From Syngnathus acus (lineage: Eukaryota; Chordata; Actinopteri; Syngnathiformes; Syngnathidae): a stretch of 64,000 bases of DNA. Both the position numbers and the translations under genes were made by a program. Of this stretch, positions 23,301-34,500 are shown in pieces (the stretch's first letter is position 1; the number at the start of each line of letters is the position of its first letter). The notes under the pieces were generated by a model, which searched no databases, had not been told where the DNA came from, and saw nothing but the letters and a program-made list of their open reading frames with translations. The stretch is taken from the NCBI RefSeq assembly GCF_901709675.1, contig NC_051108.1:1302001-1366000 (forward strand). The letters run 5' to 3'.

Positions 23301-26170
23301 TGGAATGTCCACCGAGACGATGCTAACATGTTTCAAAGTTGAGGTTTATGACGTCGAGAAATGTCCGTAAATAAAACACGGGGCTCCCCTGCAACGTCAT
23401 GCGCTTCGGCGTTAAGTGCCCCTTTTTTTTTTTCTTTTTTCCAACTGAAATATTTTAACGCCGATTGCTAGCTTTTGGGCAATGATTGGGCCTCAAATAT
23501 TATGAGTTCTCCGCAACATTTAATGAAGGGAGAATTCGGTAATATTTGGTGCAGATACCGTTCAATTATTTATTCCCCTACAACTTAAATTATTTTCATA
23601 AATTGCTTCGTTTGTTAGTTTTGGGGCTATGATTGTCTTTCAATTGGTTAGTGTCCTACAATATTTAGTAGAGGTATGAAGCAGACAAAGTGAGAATTCC
23701 TTACATTCCAGTTGTTTTCGCCCTCTTGAAAGTGCACCGATTAATGTAAACTTTTAGATACATAAATATCCCCAAATTTTTGTTTTGCAATAACTTGTGA
23801 AATTGATTCACAAATATGAAACTCGGCTAATGATCAATTATAGCGGCACTGCGACGCAGGTTCACACGCAGCAAAAAAAAAAAAAAAAAAAGAGTCAACA
23901 GGAGGGGAGGGGATCGGATGCAAAAAAAAAAAAAAAAAAAAAGTGGCTGCTAGTGGAAAAGTACAGCGTGAGGGGATACACACTTGGGGGCTTGAACATG
24001 GTTTCAAACAGAAAAGAACCTTGAGCGCAACTGCGCACAGTGAAGTGAACATTATGTAAGGCACCTTAAGTTTTATCTCGAGTGGACAAGGTGGCAGATT
24101 TGATCAGGACGGCCACGTCACTTTCTCAAAGTGTAAATATAAGAACTGGGGGAGAAAAAAAGCTTAAAAAGGAGTCATTGGTAAGATGCCTCAAATGACT
24201 TTAGATAGGCTAAATAAATAAAGTTGACAGGAAGTAAACACACTGCAGTTACATCCCACAAGAATTCGGGGGGACATTTTAAATGCTTGTGGAGTGAATG
24301 AAGCAAATGTGTGTTTCCCCCAAAGTAGGTTATTGGCATTACGCTTACGTAACGCCCTCAACCCCCCCCCCCCCCCAACCGGTACATAACGGTGTAAATA
24401 CGTGCATAAGTTAATAATTGCCGTCTTTTTTCTCCGTTGCAAGCATACGTCGATGCGTATGTTGCGTTTAAACGCGGCTCGTACTCACACGTCAAAGCAG
24501 CGGTTGTGTCTTTCATAGAGACGTTACGGTGCCCCGGGTTGCGCGTGAAGGTGGGCTCCGAGAGGTGATCACACTGGGGCGCATTCCTTAACCAGAAAGG
24601 TTTCATCTGACGGATCCCCCCCCTTCTTTCTTCTCTCCCGTCTGGAAGGCGGAGACGTCACGCCTTCTCGTTTGGACGCTCGGCTTGCACTCAAATGTGC
24701 TGCGTTTAGGCACTCAATGGAAAAGTCGGATTTTTGACTTTCAGCGTCGTAGCGTGGAAAAAAAGCGGTTCTAACAACTTTGGGGAAAATAAAAAAATAA
24801 ATACATCGGTGCCTTGCAGTGCCGTGCAAATCCTAACGCTGGTTTAAAACCCTACTTTGATACCCTAACCCTGCTTTTGTTAGTCCCTAGTGTGTCACTG
24901 TTATAAAAATATCTGCATTCAACCTGTGCCAGTTTTCTCCATTGTGAAATTTGGAGACTGCTCGCGAGCGACGCTGTGAGCCACGCCTCCTCCTCGCAAA
25001 CAGCAGCGAGCAAGACGGGAATGAAATAACAATCCGGATTGCAAAAGAACAGACTGAGTCTGTTCAGACTAGTGTCCAGTGGAGGAACAACGCGCGTCAT
25101 TGTGACAGCGCTGACTGTGCGCCTTGTTGTCCCTCACAAAGATAGCGAGCGAGGCCGCTCGCTTATCGACACGCCGCTCAAATTGCTGAAAAAACAAGAC
25201 ACTGATTGAGTTTTAATAGCGGTCCCACACCGCCAGAGGTCAAAGGTTGAATAAGCGCAGTGCCATAAATTGGAATGGGACAAAGGAGGTTCTTTTTTGG
25301 GAATCTCTACTGTCAAAATGTAGACTCGACACACAAAACACTGTTCAGCTTTTTTTGGGGGGGGATACCATCGGGTACCTGTGCAGACCTGCCCTTAAGG
25401 CCTCGACAAACACACACGCCCACGCCAGAATGATGCACAATGGGCGATGTCGCACCCTTTTGGCTGTCTCGACATGCTTTTTCCGTTTATGCCACCCAAG
25501 CGAGCACACTGTGGCTAGCGGCACATCGGCAGACCAAACGGCACCACTAATGAGCTTCAGACAAGATGCAGCTCGAGTTAATAGGTTGGCGAGACCAGTT
25601 TGACAAGGGTCAGCAATGGCGTCCAAGCTACTTTTTTTTTTTGCACACACACATGGCTTTTATTTGGACCTGGTGAATAGAGCGGCCTTTTTACGTAACC
25701 GGTCGAGCTTCATTCGCATTCATCGGCGCCCTCCCGCTGGGTGGAATGATAGACACAACAGCCGCCAGAGAGATGGCTGGATGAATATGTTGATATGAAA
25801 GGCGGGGGGAGGGGCCATGCTGGCGAGCGGGTCGTGACCATGTTTACGCTGCAGCTCTTAATATCCGCCGCCTGGCATGGCCTCGCCGCCCTTCCTGCGC
25901 TCTCACGAACGGACCTCCCAGAGTGTGAGTCACACGGGTTGCCATCCACAATATTGCCACTAGTGCCTTACATAACGCACGCACACACACGTTTTACTCA
26001 CCACGTACACTTGGGACATGGGAGTGGATCTTTTGTTTGCTTGAAAAGCGTTGGGTTTGGATTGTACATTTTGTTTTGTGAGGAGTTCACTGGCCATGAC
26101 TAACGTTGGCTGTGACCACTCCCACAGCGGCGCAGCCTTCCATCCAGCGCTCATCCGTGAGGTTCAATGC
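23301..26170. other. sgk1 long-isoform intron, part proximal to the short promoter
   Basis: Intronic for the long isoform and intergenic for the short one. It holds two poly(A) runs (about 23873-23891 and 23923-23942) 30 bp apart, a poly(C) run (24363-24376), and no coding-like frame on either strand. ORFs up to about 120 codons lack any family sign. Confidence 0.5.
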
Positions 26171-26179
26171 TTAATGTTT

Positions 26180-27986
26180 ACTATGACACCGTCCTGTGGA
26201 GAGCCCAAGGCTTGCTAACCAGCTGAATAAGTTCTACTGCAGGTTTGATCGGTCCTCCCACACAACGGGACTTCCTGCAGCACAATCTACATACTCACCT
26301 CTCCCCACAACTGCTCTGTCCACACCTCTATCATTGTTGTCACCCACTCTCTCTCTTGCAGAGGCCGCGCCCGCACTCCAGGTCCGCGAGGAGGAAGTGC
26401 GCCAGATGTTCCGGAGACAAAAGACCAGGAAGGCACCGGGCCCAGACGGCGTGTCACCTTCCTGCTTGAAAGTCTGCGCTGAACAGCTGGCGTCCACCTT
26501 TGCACGGATCTTCAACCGTTCTCTGGAGCTGTGTGAGGTGCCCTCATGCTTCAAGAGCTCCACCATCGTTCCAGTGGCCAAGAAGCCCGCCATCACAGGT
26601 TTGAATGACTATAGACCCGTCGCACTGACATCTGTGGTCATGAAATCTTTCGAGAGGTTAGTGCTGAACCACCTGAAGGAGGTCACGGGCCCCCTGCTTG
26701 ACCCCCTCCAGTTTGCCTACCGGGCAAACAGGTCAGTGGATGATGCGGTCAACATGGGACTGCACTACATCCTGCACCACCTGGACACTCCAGGAACGTA
26801 CGCCAGGATCCTGTTCGTGGACTTCAGCTCGGCGTTCAACACCATCGCTCCTGACATCCTCCAACAGAAGCTCATCCAGCTTGCGGTGCCTGCCCCCACC
26901 TGTCAGTGGATCACCAGCTTCCTGACCAACAGGAGACAGCGTGTGAGGCTGGGGGGCATCACATCTGACACCCGGACCACCAATACTGGAGCCCCTCAGG
27001 GGTGCGTCCTCTCCCCACTGCTCTTCTCTCTCTACACCAACGATTTCTCCTCAGATGACTCTCCTGTGAAGCTCCTGAAGTATGCAGACGACACCACTCT
27101 CATCGGACTGATCCAGGACGGTGATGAGACTGCGTACAGACAGGAGGTGGAGCGGCTGGTCCACTGGTGCAACCAAAACCATCTGGAGCTGAACCCGCTC
27201 AAGACCGTGGAGATGACAGTGGATTTCAGGCGAGACCCTTCACCACTTTTACCCCTCACTATCCGCAGTAATACTATTCTCTCCACAGACACCTTCAAGT
27301 TCCTGGGAACCACAATCTCTCGGGACCTGAAATGGACCGGCCACATAGACTCTGTCCGGAAGAAGGCCCAGCAGAGGCTGTACTTCCTGAGACAGCTCAA
27401 GAAGTTCAACCTGCCGCGAGAGCTTCTGAAGACCTTCTACACTGCCATCATCCAGTCTGTCCTCTGCACCTCCATCACTGTCTGGTTTGGATCAGCCTCC
27501 AAACAAGACAAGCACAGACTGCAACGGACAATCAGGACTGCAGAAAAGATCATTGGAATCAACCTCCCTTCTATCCAAGACTTGTACCTGTCCAGGACCA
27601 GGAAACGTGCAAGGAACATCTCTACAGACCCTTCTCACCCAGGTTGCAGTCTGTTTGAACTACTCCCCTCCGGACGGCGTTATAGAGCTCGGTACGCCAA
27701 AACCAGCAGACACCGAGACAGCTTCTTCCCCCAGGCTGTTGCTCTGATGAACTCACACCACTCATAGAGTCTCAGAGGCATTACTGTGCAATAACATCCT
27801 GCTCTTCACACCTTTTGAATTTGTCTACACTGTTTTTGCCATTATTCACATGTCCTGAGTGTTGTTAGTCACCTATATGTTGAACAGAGGGTGTGTTTTA
27901 CCGAAGTCAAATTCCTTGTTTGGCACGCTCAAACATGGCGAATAAAAACTCTTGAATCTTGAATCTTGAATCTTGAATCTTGAATT
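26180..27986 (+). mobile_element. 5'-truncated L2/CR1/Rex1-group LINE inside the sgk1 intron
   Basis: A 1.8-kb non-LTR retrotransposon lies antisense to sgk1. It begins abruptly inside the ORF, so the endonuclease part is missing. It ends with a 3' tail of about five tandem TTGAATC units (27951-27986) after AATAAAAACTC. Such short tandem 3' repeats are usual for L2/CR1-like LINEs. The ORF is intact from the truncation point to its stop at 27767, suggesting recent arrival. I did not find clear target-site duplications. Clade assignment is by the look of the RT and tail, not by search. Confidence 0.85.
26196..27767 (+). CDS. LINE reverse transcriptase ORF, N-terminally truncated
   Basis: A 523-codon uninterrupted frame. 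In order it shows the fingers block RKAPGPDGVSPSCLK (about residue 80), LNDYRPVALTSVVMKSFERL, DPLQFAYRANRSVDDAV, motif A LFVDFSSAFNTI, motif B GAPQGCVLSPLLFSLYTND, the catalytic motif C KYADDTTLIGL, and the thumb-like WTGHIDSVRKKAQQRLYFLR. The C-terminus (KTFYTAIIQSVLCTSITVWFG, PSGRRYRARYAKTSR) is typical of fish LINE polymerases. The product would copy LINE RNA at a nicked target, but the endonuclease domain is gone, so this copy could not move on its own. The annotated start Met is simply the first in frame and is not the original start. Confidence 0.9.
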   Translation: MESPRLANQLNKFYCRFDRSSHTTGLPAAQSTYSPLPTTALSTPLSLLSPTLSLAEAAPALQVREEEVRQMFRRQKTRKAPGPDGVSPSCLKVCAEQLASTFARIFNRSLELCEVPSCFKSSTIVPVAKKPAITGLNDYRPVALTSVVMKSFERLVLNHLKEVTGPLLDPLQFAYRANRSVDDAVNMGLHYILHHLDTPGTYARILFVDFSSAFNTIAPDILQQKLIQLAVPAPTCQWITSFLTNRRQRVRLGGITSDTRTTNTGAPQGCVLSPLLFSLYTNDFSSDDSPVKLLKYADDTTLIGLIQDGDETAYRQEVERLVHWCNQNHLELNPLKTVEMTVDFRRDPSPLLPLTIRSNTILSTDTFKFLGTTISRDLKWTGHIDSVRKKAQQRLYFLRQLKKFNLPRELLKTFYTAIIQSVLCTSITVWFGSASKQDKHRLQRTIRTAEKIIGINLPSIQDLYLSRTRKRARNISTDPSHPGCSLFELLPSGRRYRARYAKTSRHRDSFFPQAVALMNSHHS

Positions 27987-28280
27987 ACAAAAAAACGGGT
28001 TACCCCTGACGCATTGTGCACGCTGCCACAGACAAAGCGAGAAAATGCAAAAAAATAAATAAATACGGTGCTATTTTGGGAGCGAAATAAGAGCGAGATG
28101 AGGTAAGCGAAGTCCTGTCGCAACTTGCTGAATCGTTTGCAACGAAAACAACAAGCTGGAGAGCCAACAGGCGCAAACGGAAATGACTGCATAACAACCA
28201 AAACAATTTTTTTTTTCGATGATTTGGCCGCATGACTGGTGTAAAGGAGACAACAGCTCTCTTATTTGCAGTCCACTTAC

Positions 28281-30880
28281 CGCCGTCGCCGGGGCAACAG
28301 TAGCCGTCCGGCTCCATCCACTCGTTGTGGTAGTAAAAGTCCACGGCCTGCGGGTGAACATACAAAGTCACCATCAAAAAATTGAACTTGAAAACATTTT
28401 TAAAAAAAAAAAGCATATCAAAGACTTTGGCGCAAATGAAGGCGATCAAACTAACTTGTGACTCAAAATACAATCTTGGCTTCTGCCCACACGGAGGCCC
28501 ACTTTGTACCCGAAATCAGCACTTGGCAAACGACACCTACTGCCCTACTTTCCCGTTACCTGATGCGCCTCAATGAAGCTGCGTTGCCGGGGCGACGCTG
28601 GCCACAACCCCCCACCCCCAGCCAGACAGCGCCAAGTAACCTGATGAGTGCAGCTAAATACTTGACATGTCAAAAACTGATTTCACGAGAGTCGATGGAG
28701 AATGAAGCGAAAATACAGTGCGGTCCGAAGGTTTGCAGGAGCAAACGTGAAAGGGAAAAAAAAAAGTACCTGCGCGCGCTGGCGCGGCTGCCAGTTATCG
28801 TCCGGCACGTAGTCGATGTAGGGCCCGCTGCACACGCTGCACTCCAGCATGATGGGGCTGACCACGAAGGGGGGCGGGGCCCGGATGCTGTGAACGCCGT
28901 GGATGCCGCCCCCCCAGGACTGGCAACAGCCCACGTCATTGTCGCTCTTGGCCTTGCTGTGTGCACACGTGGGCATCTTCCACCTCCTCACCTGGAAAAA
29001 CAAATCCATGTTGGTGTTGACATTTGACTGACCCCCCCCCGTTGCAATGAACGCAAATAACATTAATTTGTAACTGGCTGGCTCCAAATGCTGGATTGAA
29101 TTGCTCTGCAAGTTGTGCAAAGAGTATTGACCCAGTCAACCGTTGGAAAGTTTGGAGAAGGTCACGGTTGTGGCGCCTTGGAAGTTGTCCCAAGCCAACT
29201 TTTGGTGAGGAGCGAACGTGCGGCTTTTTTCTTTGCTGCCTCAGGCAAAACATGTTTTCCACTAAGTGTGGCACGCAGCCAGGATAACACAAACAAGATA
29301 AGAGATGTGTGGCATAAATGTAATACAAATATGAAGAAGGTCATCTCCAATCTGGGCTGAATTTGAGTCTGGCAATGACCTCTTCATGGATGACACGATT
29401 ATATAATGTCGGCCCACACTCTTATATTGGTTGAGTGTATTGGCACATAAGTGTAAACATTTCAAACTGTTTTTTTTTTCCCCGTGGAACCTCGCAACGC
29501 GTCAGAGGAGCGCTCGACTTGACACAGATCCTATTTAGCCTCCGCGGGGAGGCTCGGCGGGACGTTTGGCTTGTCTTTGCGTCGTCATAGCAACCCAGTT
29601 GAGCGCAAAGCTGGCAAAAGTGCTCACGAGCCCGTCAAGAGATTCGTTCCCCAAATTCAATTTTCCCACCCAGCTGTAGCACGTACCACAATTGCATCAG
29701 AGAGGAAAAAAAAGTTGAACAATGCCAGCGCCGTAATGACATCACCAAGGAGCGCAAAGGTCAACGCGGCAGTAAAACGTCTCGCCGGCGAGGCTTGAAA
29801 TGGAATCGCTGGACCGTCCGCGTGTCCCACTCGGTGAAAGATTTGTCACCCTAAAAAGGAAAATGCATGGCTGCCATTGAGCAAGGCATGCTAAACATTC
29901 ACTCGGATTTATGCTCCTGCTTTGCTGCTCCAATAAAAGCGTCTACTCAGCTTTTCTTGTCTCTCTTTATCATCCTCCCTTTTCTCTTTTATATCCTCCA
30001 TTCACCATCACGCGGTGACCTTTTTCTTTTATTTTTAAGTGTCTTCTATCGAGCCACTTTCGCCCTCCCCCCCTCACGTTGTTTTTTTCACAGCGCCATA
30101 AAATGTGAGTCACATTTCGAGCGGCCTCGTCGGGTCGCCGAGGGGTCAAGGCCAGAGCGACGAGCGGCCGATTCTAACGACAGTCCTTCACGGCAGCGAT
30201 TCCGCTCCACATTCCTTTGACGTTTATTTTGTTTGGTGAGTTTGTAAGTGTGAGTACATGAGTGAGTATCGCTGATATAACGCAAGAACGGAATGTTAAA
30301 TAATGACGTGCATGTTCGCACAAGTTCACGTTGCGTCAATCATGTGACCGACATTCAAGGTGGCGCTTGGAATCCCAACAGCAACATCTCACGCCGTTCA
30401 CGTTTGGCTCACCTTGCAGCTTTTGCTCTCGTAAGTCTGCGAGGGCTCGGAGGCGGCGTCGGGACGGTAGCGGTGGGCCGCGCAGCCGCCGTAAGGCGTG
30501 CCGGCGTAGTGGTGGCAGCCGTACGAGGCCGAGAGGGGGTGGCGCGGCTCGTCGGCCGGCGGGCGCTTGGCCACGCGTTTGCCCTGCGCCTTTTCCACGC
30601 TCACTTTGGGATTCTGCATCCAACGGCGCACCTGATAAACAAAACAATACAGCATTGGAATTTCATAGATCATAAAAAAGAAATAAAAATGTATTTGAGA
30701 AGATGTGGAAGCATCTGATGTCATTGCTTGTTGATTTATGGGAGGCATCTTCAGCAGTGACATCATCTTTGCATGGCCCCGACTCACCTTCCTCTTGACA
30801 AACTGAAAAGCCGAACACTTCTTAAAGGAGAACGCCGCCTTCTCTCCTCCTTCTCGCCCTCCTCGGTTCACCAGCTTCAT
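28281..30880 (-). CDS. sgk1: Distal first exons of the long SGK1 isoform (SGK1.1-like)
   Basis: Four exons, 30788-30880, 30413-30631, 28770-28991 and 28281-28347, encode 200 residues and end in phase 1, matching exactly the acceptor of common exon 22726-22801 (reading GDG-AFMKQRR). The predicted isoform has 606 residues. The first two exons read KKCSAFQFVKRK / VRRWMQNPKVSVEK, closely matching the start of human neuronal SGK1 isoform 2 (KKCSAFQFFKKRVRRW...), whose polybasic motif binds PI(4,5)P2 and targets the plasma membrane. The remaining part is Cys/Tyr/His-rich (HSIRAPPPFVVSP, LECSVCSGPYIDYVPDDNW, NEWMEPDGYCCPGD) and longer than in human. Exons 2 and 3 are both phase 0-0, so either can be skipped. 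A perfect CRE at 31045-31052 lies upstream of the ATG. Confidence 0.87.
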
Positions 30881-31500
30881 GGCTGACGATGGCGTCCCGC
30901 TCGCCTCCGTGGAGCCCAGGGTGACGGACGGGGGTGGGGCTGGCTCAGTCGGGCTGGCGTTAGAAGAAGTCGGGGGATGTCGGCGGGGCGGGATGCGGAC
31001 AAGAGAGGAAGAAAAGTTTGTTTCTTCTGCTCGCTATCTCACAATGACGTCATGGAATTCTGTGGACACCTCACAGCGTTCTTCTATGCTAATTAAGCTG
31101 CGGCGGGCTTTTGTTGACATCTGATGCGGTCGCAAATGTGAGCATCTCTGTCTGGAGCGTCTTTCTTGCCCAGACGCGTTTACATCCGTCTCACTTGCAG
31201 ATGCTGCGCTGGAGCTGGTTCGCTTTTAGCTCCGGCGTGTTCTGTGGCGAGCGGAGGCAAACAAAGTGCCAGCGCATGATGACGGCGAGCGCGTCCTGCT
31301 GCAGTCGCCGCACTTTATCAATGGAGATGCTCCGCAGTGACGCATCTTTCTTCCTCTCTCTCTCTCTCATCAGCACCTTGCCCCCCCCCCCTCCCTTTTC
31401 TGATTGCCCCGCCCCCTCGGCTCAGCTCGGTCCACAATTCTTTCAATGGGGGCATTGGCGCGCTTAAAAGCCATTTCCTCTTGATTCACAACCAACCGAC
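30881..31500 (-). promoter_or_regulatory. sgk1: Distal sgk1 promoter region
   Basis: Sequence upstream of the long-isoform ATG (30880). It contains a perfect CRE TGACGTCA at 31045-31052, about 165 bp upstream, and GC-rich stretches (CGGACGGGGGTGGGGC near 30930). Start site unknown. The presence of a CRE in both sgk1 promoters is seen; cAMP control is inferred. Confidence 0.45.
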
Positions 31501-34500
31501 CAAATGTCCGCGCCGGAACCCGTCATAACTATCAATTATCAGCATCAATGATTTCATGTGGCAAAAGACCCTCCGCTGCGCTTCAGAATTCCAAATGAGG
31601 CGGCCATAATGAAATAATAAGAGTGTTTCTTTAACGCTTCACGGCGTCGCTGATTATTAGTACTTCTCGGAGATTCTTACGAGGATGTTTCGGAGCTAAG
31701 AATAAAAAAAATAAAAAAAGTGGGACAATGATGTAACAGTCATTACAGGTGATGGCTCGATCATGTGACGAAGGCGCCGTGCCTCAGGTTGAACGAATTC
31801 CTGCTCGTTAAAGATTTGCATCTAATCTTTCAAAAGATGTCACGCTGTCAAGCGCGCAACTTTCGGACATTTTTTTTCTTTCGGTCTCAGTTGAACGGGT
31901 TCACGGCACTTGCTCTTCTGCTTTTCAGTTTAAAGCGAGAACCCGATTGGTTCGGAAACATGTGCCGGCCAAAAAGTCATTGTCTGTTTAGTTTGGGTTT
32001 TTTTAAATCAAGGATTGGTTCTTTTTCTGTCCAACTTTTGCTTGTTGACGTGAGTTGAGTTACGTTCACAGCCCAAGCATCGCTCAAATTTTGACTCAAG
32101 CTAAAGCAAAAAAATAAAAAATTCCTCAACTGCGTAACGACTTCTATCTCATCTTTTTATCATCGTATGATGTCTTGAGTGCCTTGTGACATGGCTCCAC
32201 TTATCTCAGCTGACTTGACGCACCTAGCCGAGCTCGGAATGCGGAGACGCCGCGTTCCCGTTGACACAAACATTACGCAAGCTAAGAATGCGAGTGGTGA
32301 CTTGATGGCACCACAAAGACGACAGTTTAAAAAAAAAAAAAAAGTTTTGTCCGGTGCTTTCCCTATGCTGACCTTTTCAGCAATGCGCTCGCTCTTGAAC
32401 GGGTGATTGACAGGGAACGACTTCACACAAAAGAAGGATTCAAAGTGAAGGGCGCTAGATCTTATCTTCTCATCATCTTTTCAGGATGCTCACATCATTT
32501 TTGTAACTGTAGCACTAGACTCCCTCAGCTGTACAATTTAATTTGAGGTCACCTTTGTACATTTTTAATTCCAATTTTCACACATTTGATTTGATTTGAG
32601 TTGCCATTGCAATTCTTTAGGAGGGGACACTAAATCTCCTGTCAATGCCATTGTAGGAGCTCGGAGGGAACAATAGCAAGCGCCGACTTCACAGGGGCCA
32701 ACGTTGGCGATGCCGCGGCGATAAGGAAGTCTGCGGGAGGGAGCCGCACTATTTACAGACGCCGCAGCACACGCACTTTGTCCCGCGGCATGCCAATCAT
32801 TTCCCGTTTCTTTGCGGCGCTCCATTCTTTGTCTGGCTCGAAACGGCCTCAAGCTCCACGTTGAAGTCAGTTGACAAGCTAAACAATCTACTGTTGTGTA
32901 TTTCAAATTTGCCTTAGCTTAATGCTAACACATTATGGGGAATACCATTGACAGACTAGCATATTTTGGCTAACAAAAGCGATGAAGATTTGAACACAAA
33001 TGGTGGAGTATCATCTAGTAGACAGACAGACAGATATTTAAATAATATTTTTTTTTGTCAAGGCAATACTTTTGCGGTCATCCAAGTTAACAATGTGGGC
33101 ACAGTGTGGACTGACCTGCCAGATGTACTTTGTCTGGTGGCAGACACCCCGAGCCTACTTTTGTCCTTTATTGTCCACTTCCTGCAGGGCGGGCAGCTGT
33201 TTCCTGGCGCCACAGCGATGAGCAAGTCGTCGCCCGCTTGAGGGAGAAGGGCGTAGGCGAGACTAAGAGGAGACACAACAGATGAACTTGGAAGAAGAAT
33301 GACATGTTCCCAAACAATAGAGATGGACACTTTTACTGTATGGCTTTTTAGAAAGTCTACACACCCCTGTAGAAATGGATTAACCCCTAATAAGTGTGTT
33401 CTATTTATATTTCCAACAATCTTCTAGCACTCCTAGCATCTTTTTTAAAAGTCTCTTTCACATGTTTTTTTTGCGATGGGAATGCCGGCAGACATTGCGA
33501 GGGGAAGCACTTCAAAGTCAGTGCAGGCAAAAAGAGCTCTGGGAGAGAGAAAAAAAAAAAAGATGAAGAGAGATGGAAGATGAAGGGTGAGAGCAGAAAG
33601 AGCATCGCTGATGAGCTCCACTCGCACTCAGCAGGAGACCTTGGCATGTTTCTCTAAAATCCATGTGCGCACATGGAGAGAAACTCTATAAACGAGCATT
33701 TGTGTATTTAATTAGGATGCATTGTTTTTATAATATATAATTATGCTAAGAAGAAATTACATTTTGACTTATTTAGAAGGCACAGTTGGTGTTCTCCAAG
33801 GATCTGTTCCAGGGCCGCAACTTTTTTTTCTCTGTTCACGCTGTTGGAACATATTTGCATTCTGCACACAGACATTTTATGCTTAGTGTTCAAATATTTA
33901 CAGTATATCCAATCAATTGAAATGTGTGTAAAATGGAAAAAAAACACATACGTGTGCAGCTTTGATGACTTCCACTGTTGCTACATGACTCGGCATTTTA
34001 TATTAATTGACTGGAAGCAAAGGTAATGCGTGGGATTGCTCGTGGTGTCATCATCCTGCTTCTGACCAATGGTGACCTCCACGCTTGTTGATGAGCATGC
34101 TGTTTCTCCTACACACACACACACACAGTAAAATTGATTGCACGCATCAGCGCGGTCGTAAAATTCTTGCCACATTCTCATTGGCTGAGGCATTACGGCC
34201 TAGCCGCCAATGATGGAGCGAGAAAGGGCCTGCTGACAGGCAACCTGGTAAAGACGCGCACACGGAAGACGAGTCTGGCGTACAGAGGAGGCGACGTCCA
34301 TGGACACACAAAAAAGAAATGTACATTTTATTTTCCACAATTTATAATCCTCATTTCATTTGTGTTGACTTCATCCCCAAAAATGATTTCCACTTGACAG
34401 GAACTTTGAACAAAATGTCTTATATGTGCAAATTCCAAGGTAGTACTGAAAGAAATATTTAGCTACTAAATTCATATTATTAGGGGGAGGGGGGGCATTG

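Noticed and set aside
28458-29027. 189-codon plus-strand ORF
   Set aside because: Antisense of an sgk1 long-isoform exon, without own features.
28281-30880. A separate unknown Cys-rich gene upstream of sgk1
   Set aside because: The first exons match the SGK1.1 start and the last one ends in the phase of sgk1 common exon 2, so they are alternative sgk1 exons, not a new gene.
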